DNA of 64,000 nucleotides, from NCBI RefSeq assembly GCF_021442385.1, contig NZ_MUZA01000006.1, forward strand, positions 62,001 through 126,000, given 5' to 3'. This DNA is from Micromonospora sp. MH99 (GTDB lineage Bacteria; Actinomycetota; Actinomycetes; Mycobacteriales; Micromonosporaceae). The translations under genes were made by a program, and so were the position numbers. Under the pieces are notes generated by a model. The model saw nothing but the letters and a program-made list of their open reading frames with translations, did no database searches and was not told the DNA's origin. Of this stretch, positions 44,882-53,264 are shown in pieces. Position 1 is the first letter of the stretch, and each line of letters starts with the position of its first letter.

Positions 44882-45766
44882 TCAGCGCGTCATGTGCGGA
44901 CGCCGTGCGCGAAGGAACGCCGTGGCCATCGTGCGCCGCGTTGGCGTGCCGGCCGCAGCCAGAGCGGTCATGTACGTGTCGAGACGCTCGCGTTCGTCGT
45001 CGGTCAGGGCGGCGGCGATCGCTTCGCCGTACGTGGGGACCAGCGGGTTGGGCGCCACGCGCTTGAGTGTTTCCCAGTCCCCGATCGGGTCGGCGGGCAC
45101 GTCGACCTGGGCGCGGTAGTCCAGTTCCACCGCCTCGAAGCCGGCCGCCAACGCCCAGTCGACGAGATTCCGCTCGTCGAAGTCCATCATCGGTCGGGTG
45201 GTTTCCGCGGTGGTGCTCCGGTGGAAATCGCTGACCTTGGCGACCACGTCGTTGACGGGCGAGTCGCCCAAGCCGAACAGATCATCGGGCCGGAGCCGCT
45301 CCGCGAAGCCGTTGATCGGCTCGAACAGGGAGATCCGTCCGCCCGGCCGCAGGACCCGGAAGAACTCCGCGAAGGCGGCGGCCTTGCGATCGGAGTAGAT
45401 GAGCACCGACCGAAGGGTCACGACGTCGACAGAGGCGTCAGCGATTCCGACGAGATCATCGGCCGACGCGACCACGAAGCTGCACCGCCCGTCCCCACCG
45501 GCGGTACGCCGGCACTCGTCGAGCACATCCAGCGAGACATCGCTGAAGATGACGTGACCGTCCGGGCCGAGCCGATCCAGCGCGCCGAAACCGATCAGCC
45601 CCGTCCCGCAGCCCACGTCGAGGACCACGTCGTCGGCCGCCAGGCCAGCTCCCTCAAGGACGCCGTCCCGGAACGCCGCCAGATCCAGGGCGTTGCGGGC
45701 GCGCAGGCCTGCGCTGTCGCCGTCCCGGCGGGTCAAGAGCCACTGGGCCCACTTGTCCCTCGCCAC
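44882..45766 (-). CDS. Class I SAM-dependent methyltransferase
   Basis: 294-aa methyltransferase: motif I VVLDVGCGTGLIGFGA (about residue 48), motif II acidic VIFSDVS (about 72), VVTLRSVLIYSDRK, FFRVLRPGGRISLFEP (post-motif III). Substrate unknown; similar to small-molecule or quinone-type methyltransferases. GTG 45766 leaderless with TACGCT. Last gene before the tRNA. Confidence 0.88.
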   Translation of the reverse strand: MARDKWAQWLLTRRDGDSAGLRARNALDLAAFRDGVLEGAGLAADDVVLDVGCGTGLIGFGALDRLGPDGHVIFSDVSLDVLDECRRTAGGDGRCSFVVASADDLVGIADASVDVVTLRSVLIYSDRKAAAFAEFFRVLRPGGRISLFEPINGFAERLRPDDLFGLGDSPVNDVVAKVSDFHRSTTAETTRPMMDFDERNLVDWALAAGFEAVELDYRAQVDVPADPIGDWETLKRVAPNPLVPTYGEAIAAALTDDERERLDTYMTALAAAGTPTRRTMATAFLRARRPHMTR

Positions 45767-45772
45767 CGGGTC

Positions 45773-45778
45773 AGCGTA
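45773..45778 (-). promoter_or_regulatory. -10 TACGCT, leaderless methyltransferase start
   Basis: Minus-strand TACGCT, 6 nt, then GTG 45766. Confidence 0.55.
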
Positions 45779-45838
45779 ACCCCCGATGCATTGTGGCCCG
45801 ATCGGCGCAGGCGAGCCGCTGACCTGTGGTGGTAAGGG

Positions 45839-45911
45839 TGCGCCCGGCAGGATTCGAACCTGCGGCCTTGGGATTAGAAGTCCCCTGCTCTATCCGCTGA
45901 GCTACGGGCGC
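45839..45911 (-). tRNA. tRNA-Arg (anticodon TCT)
   Basis: 73-nt tRNA on the minus strand. Acceptor GCGCCCG pairs with CGGGCGC, D arm GCTC/GAGC, anticodon loop CTTCTAA (TCT, reads AGA), T arm GCAGG-TTCGAAT-CCTGC, discriminator A. CCA is not encoded (CCC follows). Its 3' end is the boundary of the duplicated segment. Confidence 0.97.
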
Positions 45912-46057
45912 GCGGTGTGGATGTCGCGCCCAGAGGGTACCGCCGTCCGGCTGCCCGACGACGAAAAGGGTGCCCGCGTCCACGTTGCCGAGCAGGGTCT
46001 CACGGAGCCTCCCCGCCTGGCATCCGGGTTCCCGCCGAATGGCCATGCGTCGGCCCG

Positions 46058-46063
46058 TACCCT
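46058..46063 (+). promoter_or_regulatory. -10 TACCCT, leaderless start at 46070
   Basis: TACCCT, 6 nt, then GTG. Confidence 0.5.
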
Positions 46064-46069
46064 CGGCTG

Positions 46070-46765
46070 GTGTTGCTGGACCCCGACGCCGAGAGCGGCG
46101 TCGCCTACGAGCTGTGCCAGGTCGTCGGCCGCGCCATCCTGCCGTACCGGACGGCCGACGCCTACGGCACCGCCTTCTTCTTCCAGGACGGCGACGACCC
46201 GGTGGGGGAGGCGCTGCTGACGGCGGCCGACCTCGTCGGCCCTGCGGGCGGGGAGCTGGGCCTGCGGGGAAGCGTCACCGAGCCGGCCGGCGTCGCCCCG
46301 GACGTCATCGCGGAGGGCGCGATCGTGCCCGGTTGGGCGCGCTTTCCGAGCGACGGCGTCGCGGTGCTGCCGACCGCTGGCCTGCACCGGTACGCCGGCG
46401 ACGGCGGCTGGCGGTGGCGCGTGCAGCCGGTGCCGGCGGGGATCGCCGCCGGGCCCGAGGCCGTCGCCCGCCTCGGCGCCGACGGCAGTTCCGCTTTCGT
46501 GCTGGCCCATGGGGTACGCGAGGACGCCTCGCGCCCCCTGGAGGTGGGGATCGAGCGCGTGGTCCGCGACGGGGACGACGTGCGGATCACCACGGAACTG
46601 CCGTCGGGGTACGTCGGTGCGCCCGTCTTCGTCGTGCAGGCCGACGCCACCGGCGACGTCTCGCTGTACTGCCTGGGCCTGGTGCTGCCCGGCGTCGACG
46701 GTCACCCGGTGGCGACCTTCGACCGGATCCGGGCCGTCCTCCCGGCCACGCCCGGCGACGCCTGA
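46070..46765 (+). CDS. Trypsin-like-fold protein, apparently inactive
   Basis: 231-aa soluble protein. Beta-rich; GRAILPYRTADAYGTAFFFQDG resembles the first barrel of S1-like peptidases, and ELPSGYVGAPVFVVQA occupies the place of the GxSGxP active-site segment, with Val where the Ser would be. No signal peptide. If the reading is right, it is a non-catalytic relative of cytoplasmic trypsin-like proteins. GTG 46070 with TACCCT is preferred; the open frame continues upstream into the tRNA region. Confidence 0.55.
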   Translation: MLLDPDAESGVAYELCQVVGRAILPYRTADAYGTAFFFQDGDDPVGEALLTAADLVGPAGGELGLRGSVTEPAGVAPDVIAEGAIVPGWARFPSDGVAVLPTAGLHRYAGDGGWRWRVQPVPAGIAAGPEAVARLGADGSSAFVLAHGVREDASRPLEVGIERVVRDGDDVRITTELPSGYVGAPVFVVQADATGDVSLYCLGLVLPGVDGHPVATFDRIRAVLPATPGDA

Positions 46766-46772
46766 ACCCGGG

Positions 46773-47834
46773 TCAGTCGCCGATCGCCGTCGTCTCGGCG
46801 TGACCGGTCGACGGGCGTCGGCTCTGCGGCAGCGTGGGTGCATCGGCGGGATCGTCGGCGGTGGGGTCGGTGGCCGGGGCGGTGGGGCCGGCGGCCAGGA
46901 ACGCCTCGGCCCAGCGGCCGACCTCGTCGAAGACCTTGGCGCGTACGGCGGGGCCGGAGAGCGTGAGATCGTGCAACCCGCCGTCGAAGCGGGCCACTGT
47001 GACGTGCCGGCCGAGGCGGGGCGCGTACCGCACCATGTGTTCGACGTCCAGCACGGCGTCGGCCACTGTCGCGTTGTCGTGCCACCTGGTGCCCCGGAAG
47101 GAGCGGGTCGAGCAGGCCAGCAGCACCGGGACCGGGATGTCCAGGCCGGCGCGCAGCCGGCGTTGACCGGTGCGGATCGCGTTCAGCCAGCCGGCCCGCA
47201 CCGGGAACCCGGCCAGCGGCTTCCACGCCAGGTCGTAGGTCCACTCGCCGCGGTGGTCGGCGTGCAGGCTCTCGCCGTACACCGTGCCCAGGCCGAACGG
47301 CAGGATGCGGTGCGGCGTCCTGCGGCCCAGCCGGGAGACGGCGGCCGCGAGGGGTCGACGGACCGCCCAGGGGGCGTTGATGTCGAAGAAGGGGCTGTTG
47401 AGGACCAGGCCGTCGACGACGCCGGTGTCGCGGCGGGCGTCCGCCCAGAGCGAGATGATCAGGCCGCCGGTGGAGTGGCCCATCACCAGCAGGGTGTCGT
47501 GCCCGTCGTCGGAGCGGATGATCTCGGCAGCGGCGTCCAGATCGGGGAAGTAGTCGCTGATGTCGCGGCAGAAGTTCGGCGTCTGGTGCGCGAGCAGGCT
47601 ACGACCGTATTTACGCAGGTCGAGCGCGTAGAAGTCCCAACCGCGCTCAGCGAAGAAGTCGGCCAGGTGGGTCTGGAAGAAGTAGTCGACGAAGCCGTGC
47701 ACGTAGAGCACCGCCCGCCCGGTCGGGCGCTCGGCCCGCCGCCGGACCAGTGTCGCGACAACGGGGCCTTCGTCGTCGGTGCCCAGGTCGATCGTCTGCC
47801 GCTCGTACGGCGGCCCCAACACGTCCGGTTCCAC
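46773..47834 (-). CDS. Alpha/beta hydrolase (monoglyceride-lipase-like)
   Basis: 353-aa hydrolase: oxyanion region LYVHGFVDYFFQTHLADFF, nucleophile elbow MGHSTGGLIISLW (Ser about residue 119), late His in GGLHDLTLSG. An Ala/Pro-rich C-terminal tail of about 35 residues is probably disordered. Resembles serine aminopeptidase S33/monoacylglycerol lipases. Leaderless GTG. Confidence 0.88.
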   Translation of the reverse strand: MEPDVLGPPYERQTIDLGTDDEGPVVATLVRRRAERPTGRAVLYVHGFVDYFFQTHLADFFAERGWDFYALDLRKYGRSLLAHQTPNFCRDISDYFPDLDAAAEIIRSDDGHDTLLVMGHSTGGLIISLWADARRDTGVVDGLVLNSPFFDINAPWAVRRPLAAAVSRLGRRTPHRILPFGLGTVYGESLHADHRGEWTYDLAWKPLAGFPVRAGWLNAIRTGQRRLRAGLDIPVPVLLACSTRSFRGTRWHDNATVADAVLDVEHMVRYAPRLGRHVTVARFDGGLHDLTLSGPAVRAKVFDEVGRWAEAFLAAGPTAPATDPTADDPADAPTLPQSRRPSTGHAETTAIGD

Positions 47835-47841
47835 GAACGCG

Positions 47842-47847
47842 ACGCTA
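47842..47847 (-). promoter_or_regulatory. -10 TAGCGT, leaderless hydrolase start
   Basis: Minus-strand TAGCGT, 7 nt, then GTG 47834. Confidence 0.6.
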
Positions 47848-47885
47848 CGCCGACCGACCTACCCGGCGGTAGCCCCCGCCCTCTT

Positions 47886-47965
47886 CCCCGCGATCTTGCC
47901 CTTTCTGCCCCGACAGAACTGGGCAACAGCCTCGATTCGCCGTCCGAAAGTGCAAGATCGCGGGG
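47886..47965. repeat. Inverted repeat D
   Basis: CCCCGCGATCTTGC (47886-47899) and GCAAGATCGCGGGG (47952-47965) are perfectly complementary. The 52-nt interior holds a smaller GCCC/GGGC hairpin. Between two minus-strand genes. The CAAGATCG core recurs in inverted repeat E. Confidence 0.8.
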
Positions 47966-47977
47966 GCGGGGCGTGGG

Positions 47978-48394
47978 CTATGCCGTTTCCGCGTCGACGC
48001 GGGCCGGGTCCTCGGACTCGTCGACCTCGCCCTGCGGCTGGGGGATGTCCCGCAGGTGCTTGTTGTGTCGGGGCTCCTGGCGGGTCTTGGCGTCGTTGAG
48101 CCGCCGGCGCAGGTCGTCGCGGACGTCGTTGAGGGCGGCGTGCAGGTCCTCCTCCGAGGAGGTGGTGACGATCTTCTGACGGCCGGCGATCCAGCACTCC
48201 AGGGTGACCTTCTGGCCCCGGGCCTCCCGGTCCTTCACCGAAACCTCAAGCTCGGTGGCGTCGGCGTGGAAACCGGCCAGCCGGGCGTCGAGGGTGGCGA
48301 ACTGCTCGGCGATCCAGTTGCGGTCGCCCTGGGAGAACCCCGCACCCACCCGCAGGCACTCGCCCACGGTCGCCGGGTTCGCCACGGCGCTCAT
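47978..48394 (-). CDS. HPF/RaiA-family ribosome-associated protein
   Basis: 138-aa protein with an S30AE-like fold (RNWIAEQFATLDARLAGF, ELEVSVKDREARGQKVTLECWIAG, EEDLHAALNDVRDDLRRRLNDAK), which binds the decoding centre and inactivates ribosomes in stasis. It lacks the C-terminal dimerisation domain of long HPF, so it is a short form. ATG 48394 after GAGGT. Confidence 0.8.
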   Translation of the reverse strand: MSAVANPATVGECLRVGAGFSQGDRNWIAEQFATLDARLAGFHADATELEVSVKDREARGQKVTLECWIAGRQKIVTTSSEEDLHAALNDVRDDLRRRLNDAKTRQEPRHNKHLRDIPQPQGEVDESEDPARVDAETA

Positions 48395-48552
48395 CGCCGC
48401 ACCTCGGAGACGGTTGCGGAGCCGAAAGTAGTGATCATCATGGCGCTGACCTCTCGTCGACGTGGAGCTTGTCGGTGGTGCGTTGATCAAATCCATACCC
48501 AGTTCGGGCGGCTCCGGAACCGTCGGCGCCCGGACAGATGGGTCGGGCGTAC

Positions 48553-48567
48553 CACACCGGGGGTGTG
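48553..48567. promoter_or_regulatory. Operator-like palindrome
   Basis: CACACC and GGTGTG flank GGG in perfect symmetry. Binder unknown. Confidence 0.5.
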
Positions 48568-48576
48568 ATCAGGGCG

Positions 48577-48604
48577 TTGTCCACAGGTGGCCTCGTCATC
48601 CACA
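48577..48604 (+). promoter_or_regulatory. Pair of DnaA-box-like sequences
   Basis: TTGTCCACA equals the high-GC actinobacterial DnaA-box consensus; TCATCCACA, 19 bp further in the same orientation, differs by two bases. They may allow DnaA to modulate ssb expression. Confidence 0.45.
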
Positions 48605-48699
48605 GGTCGGGGTGGTGGCGCTGGCGGCGGCCGACGAGAACGCACAGGCTCGGTGCCGAGTCGACTCGCTGGCAAACCCCGGATCCCCCTGGAGGGACG

Positions 48700-49476
48700 A
48701 TGTTCGACACGTACGTGACGATTGTCGGCAACATTCTGACGGCGCCCGAGTGGCGGCGTACGACCCAGAGCAACACCCTGGTGGCCAACTTCAAGGTCGC
48801 CTCCACCGCCCGCCGGCTCGACCGCGACAGCGGTCGGTGGGTCGACGGCAACTCACTGCGCGTCCGCGTCAACTGCTGGCGCAAGCTCGCCGAGGGCGTG
48901 GCCGCCTCGGTGATGGTCGGCGACCCCGTGGTGGTGTGCGGCCGGCTCTACACCCGCGACTGGACCGACGACGCGGGCAACCACCGCACCCTCTACGAGC
49001 TGGAGGCGGTCGCCGTCGGCCACGACCTGTCCCGGGGGCGGGCCCGCTTCCTGCGCAACCGGCCGACCATGACCACCAGCACCGTCGAGGACGCGGCCGC
49101 CGAGAGCCGCGTGCACGGCGAGCCCACCGAGCCGGTGCCCGACGAGCAGGCGCCGGTGCTGCGCGACGACCGCCCGCTCGACGACGACTTCGAGTTGCCC
49201 GAGTACGGCTCGCCGCGCACCAGTCCGCTGCGCCACGGCGCGCTCGACGACGTCTCCCTCGGCGATGGCGACTCTTTCGACGACGGCTTCCCGGGCGGCG
49301 GCGATGGGCGCGCGGCCCTCGACGACGAGCTGGCCCTCGCGGTGGGCGCGGGCGACTCCGACCCGGAGGTCGACCCCGACGACGAGTTGGGGCCGGTGCC
49401 GGAGGAGGGCCGGCCGGAGGTTCCGCCGTCCGGTCGGGGCCGGCGGGGCCGGGGGCGGGTTCCGCAGCCGGCGTGA
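48700..49476 (+). CDS. ssb: Single-stranded DNA-binding protein
   Basis: 258-aa SSB. N-terminal OB fold (TYVTIVGNILTAPEWRRTTQSNT to GRLYTRDWTDDAGNHRTLYELEAVAVG, about 1-110), then a long acidic, Gly/Asp-rich linker. The C-terminus ends basic (SGRGRRGRGRVPQPA) instead of the acidic DDDIPF-like tip that recruits repair and replication proteins. This is therefore probably a paralogue (SSB2 type), not the housekeeping copy, which would be expected near rpsF. SD GGAGG. Confidence 0.88.
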   Translation: MFDTYVTIVGNILTAPEWRRTTQSNTLVANFKVASTARRLDRDSGRWVDGNSLRVRVNCWRKLAEGVAASVMVGDPVVVCGRLYTRDWTDDAGNHRTLYELEAVAVGHDLSRGRARFLRNRPTMTTSTVEDAAAESRVHGEPTEPVPDEQAPVLRDDRPLDDDFELPEYGSPRTSPLRHGALDDVSLGDGDSFDDGFPGGGDGRAALDDELALAVGAGDSDPEVDPDDELGPVPEEGRPEVPPSGRGRRGRGRVPQPA

Positions 49477-49683
49477 CGGACCGCGTCCGGCGCCTTCACC
49501 GTACGGCCAGGCCGCCTGAGGCCGGTGTCGACGACGGTGCGCGCCGGTGGCACGACGGGGGCGGGGTGGCGACGCGATCGGCGTCGTCACCCCGCGTGAC
49601 GGAAGTGGGGTTCGATGGAGCGCGGCGGCCGCGGCTGGCGCACGGCGTGCTCGTCTAGGCTGGCCGGCCGGGGGGTGGTACGC

Positions 49684-50760
49684 GTGCGACGGACAGCGCC
49701 GGTGGCGAACGCGGTGGGCCTGGTGGCCGGTTACGCGCTGGACAGGCTGTTCGGCGACCCTCGCCGGTGGCATCCGGTCGCCGGGTTCGGGCAGGTGGCG
49801 GGCGCTCTGGAGAGTCGCCTGCACCGACCGGACCGGACGGCCGGCGCGGTGTTCACGGCACTGGCCGTCGGCGGGCCCGTGGTGCTCGGGGCGGTCGCCG
49901 CGGCGGCCACCCGGCACCGCCCGGTGAGCCGCGCGGTGCTCGTCGCCGCCGGCACCTGGACCGTGCTGGGCGGCCGTACGCTCCGACACGAGGCCGCCGT
50001 CATGGGCCGAACGCTTCGTGACGGTGACCTGCCCGCCGCCCGACAGCGCCTCGGCAACCTCTGCGGCCGGGACCCCTCGACGCTGGACGAGTCGGAGCTG
50101 GCCCGGGCCACAGTCGAGTCGGTCGCGGAGAACACCTCCGACGCGGTGGTGGCCCCGCTGCTCTGGGGCGCGGTCGCCGGCCTGCCCGGGCTGCTGGGCT
50201 ACCGCGCCGCCAACACCCTCGACGCCATGGTCGGGCACCGATCGGAGCGCTACGCGCGGTTCGGCACCCCGGCCGCCCGGCTGGACGACCTGCTCAACCT
50301 GGTGCCGTCCCGGCTGACCGGGCTCCTCACCATCGCCGTCGCGCCGGTCGCGAACGGTGACCGGGAGCGGGCCTGGCGGGTGTGGCGACGGGACCGCAAC
50401 GATCACCCGAGCCCCAACGCCGGCCAGTGCGAAGCGGCGATGGCCGGCGCGCTCGGCGTCCGCCTCGGTGGCCGCAACATGTACTTCGGGCGCTCCGAGG
50501 TCCGCCCGTTCCTGGGCGACGGACCCCGTCCCGAGGCACGACACCTCAAGCGGGCAGCCCGCATCTCCGGCGCCGTCGGCCTTGCCGCGCTCGGGCTGGC
50601 GGCCCTGTACCCGGTGACCGTCGGCCGCCTGGCCGGCGTGGTCGCTCGTCGGAGCCTGCGAGCCGTCGGAGCCAGGCCCGGGAGCGGCCTGCTGTCCGAC
50701 GGGGTCGGGTCGGAGCGCGGCCTGTTCCGCGGTACGGCGCGGCGGGTGAGCGGGCGGTGA
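49684..50760 (+). CDS. cobD: Adenosylcobinamide-phosphate synthase
   Basis: 358-aa CbiB/CobD membrane protein that attaches the aminopropanol arm to adenosylcobyric acid. Family motifs: [20 protein letters not shown] (about residue 17), [26 protein letters not shown] (about 145), [39 protein letters not shown] 49684 follows a GGGGGTGG; GTG 49675 is an alternative. Overlaps cobQ by 4 bp. Confidence 0.93.
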   Translation: MRRTAPVANAVGLVAGYALDRLFGDPRRWHPVAGFGQVAGALESRLHRPDRTAGAVFTALAVGGPVVLGAVAAAATRHRPVSRAVLVAAGTWTVLGGRTLRHEAAVMGRTLRDGDLPAARQRLGNLCGRDPSTLDESELARATVESVAENTSDAVVAPLLWGAVAGLPGLLGYRAANTLDAMVGHRSERYARFGTPAARLDDLLNLVPSRLTGLLTIAVAPVANGDRERAWRVWRRDRNDHPSPNAGQCEAAMAGALGVRLGGRNMYFGRSEVRPFLGDGPRPEARHLKRAARISGAVGLAALGLAALYPVTVGRLAGVVARRSLRAVGARPGSGLLSDGVGSERGLFRGTARRVSGR

Positions 50761-52298
50761 CCGGCGGGTTGCTGGTCGCCGGCACCACCTCGGACGCTGG
50801 CAAGAGCGTGCTCACCGCCGGCATCTGCCGATGGCTGCACCGGCAGGGCGTGAAGGTGGCGCCGTTCAAGGCGCAGAACATGTCGAACAACTCGGCCGTC
50901 GTGGTCGGGCCGGACGGGCGCGGCGGCGAGATCGGCCGCGCACAGGCCATGCAGGCCGCCGCCTGCGGCCTCGCCCCGGACCTGCGCTTCAACCCCGTTC
51001 TGCTCAAGCCCGGTAGCGACCTGGCCAGCCAGGTGGTTCTCCTCGGCACGGCTGTCGACACGATCACCGCCGGCACCTTCCGACAGTTGCGGCCCCGGCT
51101 CGCCGAGACCGCGTACGCGGCGCTGGCCGAGCTGCGGGCCGCGTACGACGTGGTGATCTGTGAGGGCGCCGGGAGCCCGGCGGAGATCAACCTGCGGGCC
51201 GGGGACTACGTGAACATGGGCCTCGCGCGGCACGCCAACCTGCCCGCCATCGTGGTCGGCGACATCGACCGGGGCGGCGTCTTCGCCTCGATGTTCGGCA
51301 CGGTGGCCCTGCTCGACCCGGCGGACCAGGCGCTCATCGCCGGCTTCGTGATCAACAAGTTCCGTGGCGACCTCGGCCTGCTCCAGCCCGGGCTGGACAT
51401 GCTGGGTCAGGTGACCGGCCGTCCCACGTACGGGGTGCTGCCCTGGTCGCTCGACCTCTGGCTGGACGCGGAGGACTCGCTCGCCTACGGCCGGGTGCTC
51501 GGCCGCCCCGCCGCTCCGCACGGCACCGACTGGCTGGACGTGGCAGTCGTCCGGCTACCCCGGATCAGCAACGCCACCGACGTGGAAGCGCTCGCCACCG
51601 AACCGGGCGTGCGCGTACGCCTGACCGTCGAACCGGCCGAACTGGCCGCCGCCGACCTGATCGTCCTGCCCGGCTCGAAGTCGACAGTCGCGGACCTCAC
51701 CTGGCTACGCGAGACCGGCCTCGCCGACGCGGTGACCAGACACGTGGCAGCCGGCAAGCCGGTGCTCGGCCTCTGTGGCGGCTTCCAGATGCTCGGTCGG
51801 GCCATCCACGACCCGGTCGAGAGCCGGCAGGGCAGCGTGCCCGGGCTCGGTCTGCTGCCCATCGAGATCACCTTCGATCCGCGCAAGACCGTCCGGCAGT
51901 CGGTAGGCACCGGCCCCGGCGACGTGGCGGTCCGCGGCTACGAGATCCACCACGGGTACGTCTCGCAGACCGACCCCGCCCTGACTCCGTTGCTGACCGG
52001 AGCCGACGGCAGCGGTGAGGGCGCGGTGCTCGGCGCGGTGCACGGCACGCACTGGCACGGGGCGTTCGAGTCCGACGGATTCCGCCGCTGGTTCCTCACC
52101 GAGGCCGCCCGGCTGGCAGGGCGTACCGGGTTCCGGGTCGCGCCCGGCACCAGCTTCGCCGCAGCCCGGGAAGGCTCGCTCGACCTGCTCGGCGACCTCG
52201 TCGAGGAGCACCTGGACACCGACGCCCTCTGGCGCCTCATCGAGAACGGCGCACCCGCCGACCTCCCCTTCATCCCACCCGGCGCCCCGGCGAGCTGA
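50757..52298 (+). CDS. cobQ: Cobyric acid synthase
   Basis: 513-aa ATP- and glutamine-dependent amidotransferase that amidates side chains b, d, e and g of adenosylcobyrinate a,c-diamide. P-loop-like GTTSDAGKS (about residue 9), [22 protein letters not shown]; GATase domain with Cys in [12 protein letters not shown] (about 340) and His in YEIHHGY (about 400). GTG 50757 overlaps the cobD stop. Full length. Confidence 0.95.
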   Translation: MTGGLLVAGTTSDAGKSVLTAGICRWLHRQGVKVAPFKAQNMSNNSAVVVGPDGRGGEIGRAQAMQAAACGLAPDLRFNPVLLKPGSDLASQVVLLGTAVDTITAGTFRQLRPRLAETAYAALAELRAAYDVVICEGAGSPAEINLRAGDYVNMGLARHANLPAIVVGDIDRGGVFASMFGTVALLDPADQALIAGFVINKFRGDLGLLQPGLDMLGQVTGRPTYGVLPWSLDLWLDAEDSLAYGRVLGRPAAPHGTDWLDVAVVRLPRISNATDVEALATEPGVRVRLTVEPAELAAADLIVLPGSKSTVADLTWLRETGLADAVTRHVAAGKPVLGLCGGFQMLGRAIHDPVESRQGSVPGLGLLPIEITFDPRKTVRQSVGTGPGDVAVRGYEIHHGYVSQTDPALTPLLTGADGSGEGAVLGAVHGTHWHGAFESDGFRRWFLTEAARLAGRTGFRVAPGTSFAAAREGSLDLLGDLVEEHLDTDALWRLIENGAPADLPFIPPGAPAS

Positions 52299-52336
52299 GC
52301 CCGACCCAGCGCCGGCCGACCTGAGCCCACCCGGGC

Positions 52337-52425
52337 GCCGCAAGATCGTGCTCGATCCATGAAGTAGTGGTGTCGACGACGCCGGCATGCCACTACATCC
52401 ATGTTCCAGCGCGATCTTCAGCGGC
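52337..52425. repeat. Inverted repeat E
   Basis: GCCGCAAGATCG (left) pairs with CGATCTTCAGCGGC (right, two-base bulge), and CATGAAGTAGTGG pairs imperfectly with CCACTACATCCATG; the loop GTCGACGACGCCGGCATG is GC-rich. Lies after cobQ. Confidence 0.75.
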
Positions 52426-52480
52426 GGGGGCGGACGGTGTCGTGCAGGCCCGCGGTCCCAGGGCCGCCTCCAGCGGCGCG

Positions 52481-52553
52481 GGCGCGGCCGACGTGGCGCG
52501 GGCGGGGCCGACGTGGCGCGGGCGGGGCCGACGTGGCGCGGGCGGGGCCGACG
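52481..52553. repeat. 20-bp tandem repeat
   Basis: About 3.7 copies of the unit GGCGGGGCCGACGTGGCGCG: first copy with one mismatch at 52481, perfect copies at 52501 and 52521, partial from 52541. Non-coding as far as can be seen. Confidence 0.9.
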
Positions 52554-52583
52554 CGGGCGTGGTGGACGCGGCGCGGGCGCGGT

Positions 52584-53003
52584 TCAGGGCCGGATGTCGG
52601 CGGGGCGGTCAGTGGTGGGCAGGCCGGCGGCCAGCCACGCGTCGACGCCGCCGATCATGTCGGTGGCCCGGCGCAGGCCGAGGGTCTGGAGACTGGCGGC
52701 GGCCAGGCTGGAGCTGTAGCCCTGGCGGCACACCACCACGATCTCCCGGTCGTACGCGGTGGCCTCCGGGATGCGCCAGGCGCTTGCCGGATCGAGCCGC
52801 CACTCCAGCACCGTGCGGTCGATGACGACCGCCCCGGGCAGGTCGCCCTGTTCGCGGCGCTGGGTGTCGGTGCGGGTGTCGACCAGCAGGGCGCCACCGC
52901 GGACCGCCTCGACGGTCTGCTGTGGAGTCAATCGGTGCAGCCCGGCGCGGGCCTGTTCGAGCAGGGCGTCAATGCCGGGGCTCATCACGTCTCGGAGCAC
53001 CAC
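52584..53003 (-). CDS. Rhodanese-like domain protein
   Basis: 139-aa single rhodanese domain: ALLVDTRTDTQRREQGDLPGAVVIDRTVLEWR, and the active-site loop CRQGYSSSLAA with the catalytic Cys near residue 93. Likely sulfurtransferase or persulfide carrier. GTG 53003 has CATGAT 6 nt upstream; ATG 52985 is an alternative. Confidence 0.88.
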   Translation of the reverse strand: MVLRDVMSPGIDALLEQARAGLHRLTPQQTVEAVRGGALLVDTRTDTQRREQGDLPGAVVIDRTVLEWRLDPASAWRIPEATAYDREIVVVCRQGYSSSLAAASLQTLGLRRATDMIGGVDAWLAAGLPTTDRPADIRP

Positions 53004-53140
53004 CCGATCATGCCGACTCGGGTACCAAGCCGCGCGCCGAACGGGCCGCCCGTCACCCGTCGCCGCCCCAATTCCCCCGGTCGTGAGAGTGACCGGTCCA
53101 GGGCCGTCAGCCGGACGTGTCAGGCTGGCGAAACCGGGGT

Positions 53141-53215
53141 GATCGACTCGGTTTCCGTGATGTCGGGGTGTCCTGGCCGACGGGATACCCCGACATCAAT
53201 GATGCCGAGTTGATC
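53141..53215. repeat. Inverted repeat F
   Basis: GATCGACTCGG pairs with CCGAGTTGATC (one mismatch) and TGATGTCGGGGT (53158-53169) with ACCCCGACATCA (53187-53198) around an internal loop. Located between divergent genes. Confidence 0.8.
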
Positions 53216-53264
53216 TGGGCGGTGAACCGCCGGCGCGGGGGCTTGCGCGAGGCATACTTCGGTC

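Larger units (their letters stand above)
48395..48699. other. Upstream region of ssb with DnaA-box-like motifs
   Basis: 305 bp without a gene. Contains the palindrome CACACC-GGG-GGTGTG (48553-48567) and two DnaA-box-like 9-mers, TTGTCCACA (48577-48585) and TCATCCACA (48596-48604), about 100 bp before the ssb start. Confidence 0.6.

Noticed and set aside
49477-49683. Cobalamin riboswitch upstream of cobD-cobQ
   Set aside because: No B12-box-like sequence (GCCACTG context) was seen in the 207 bp before cobD.
52481-52553. CRISPR-like repeat array
   Set aside because: Direct tandem units with no spacers and no cas genes.
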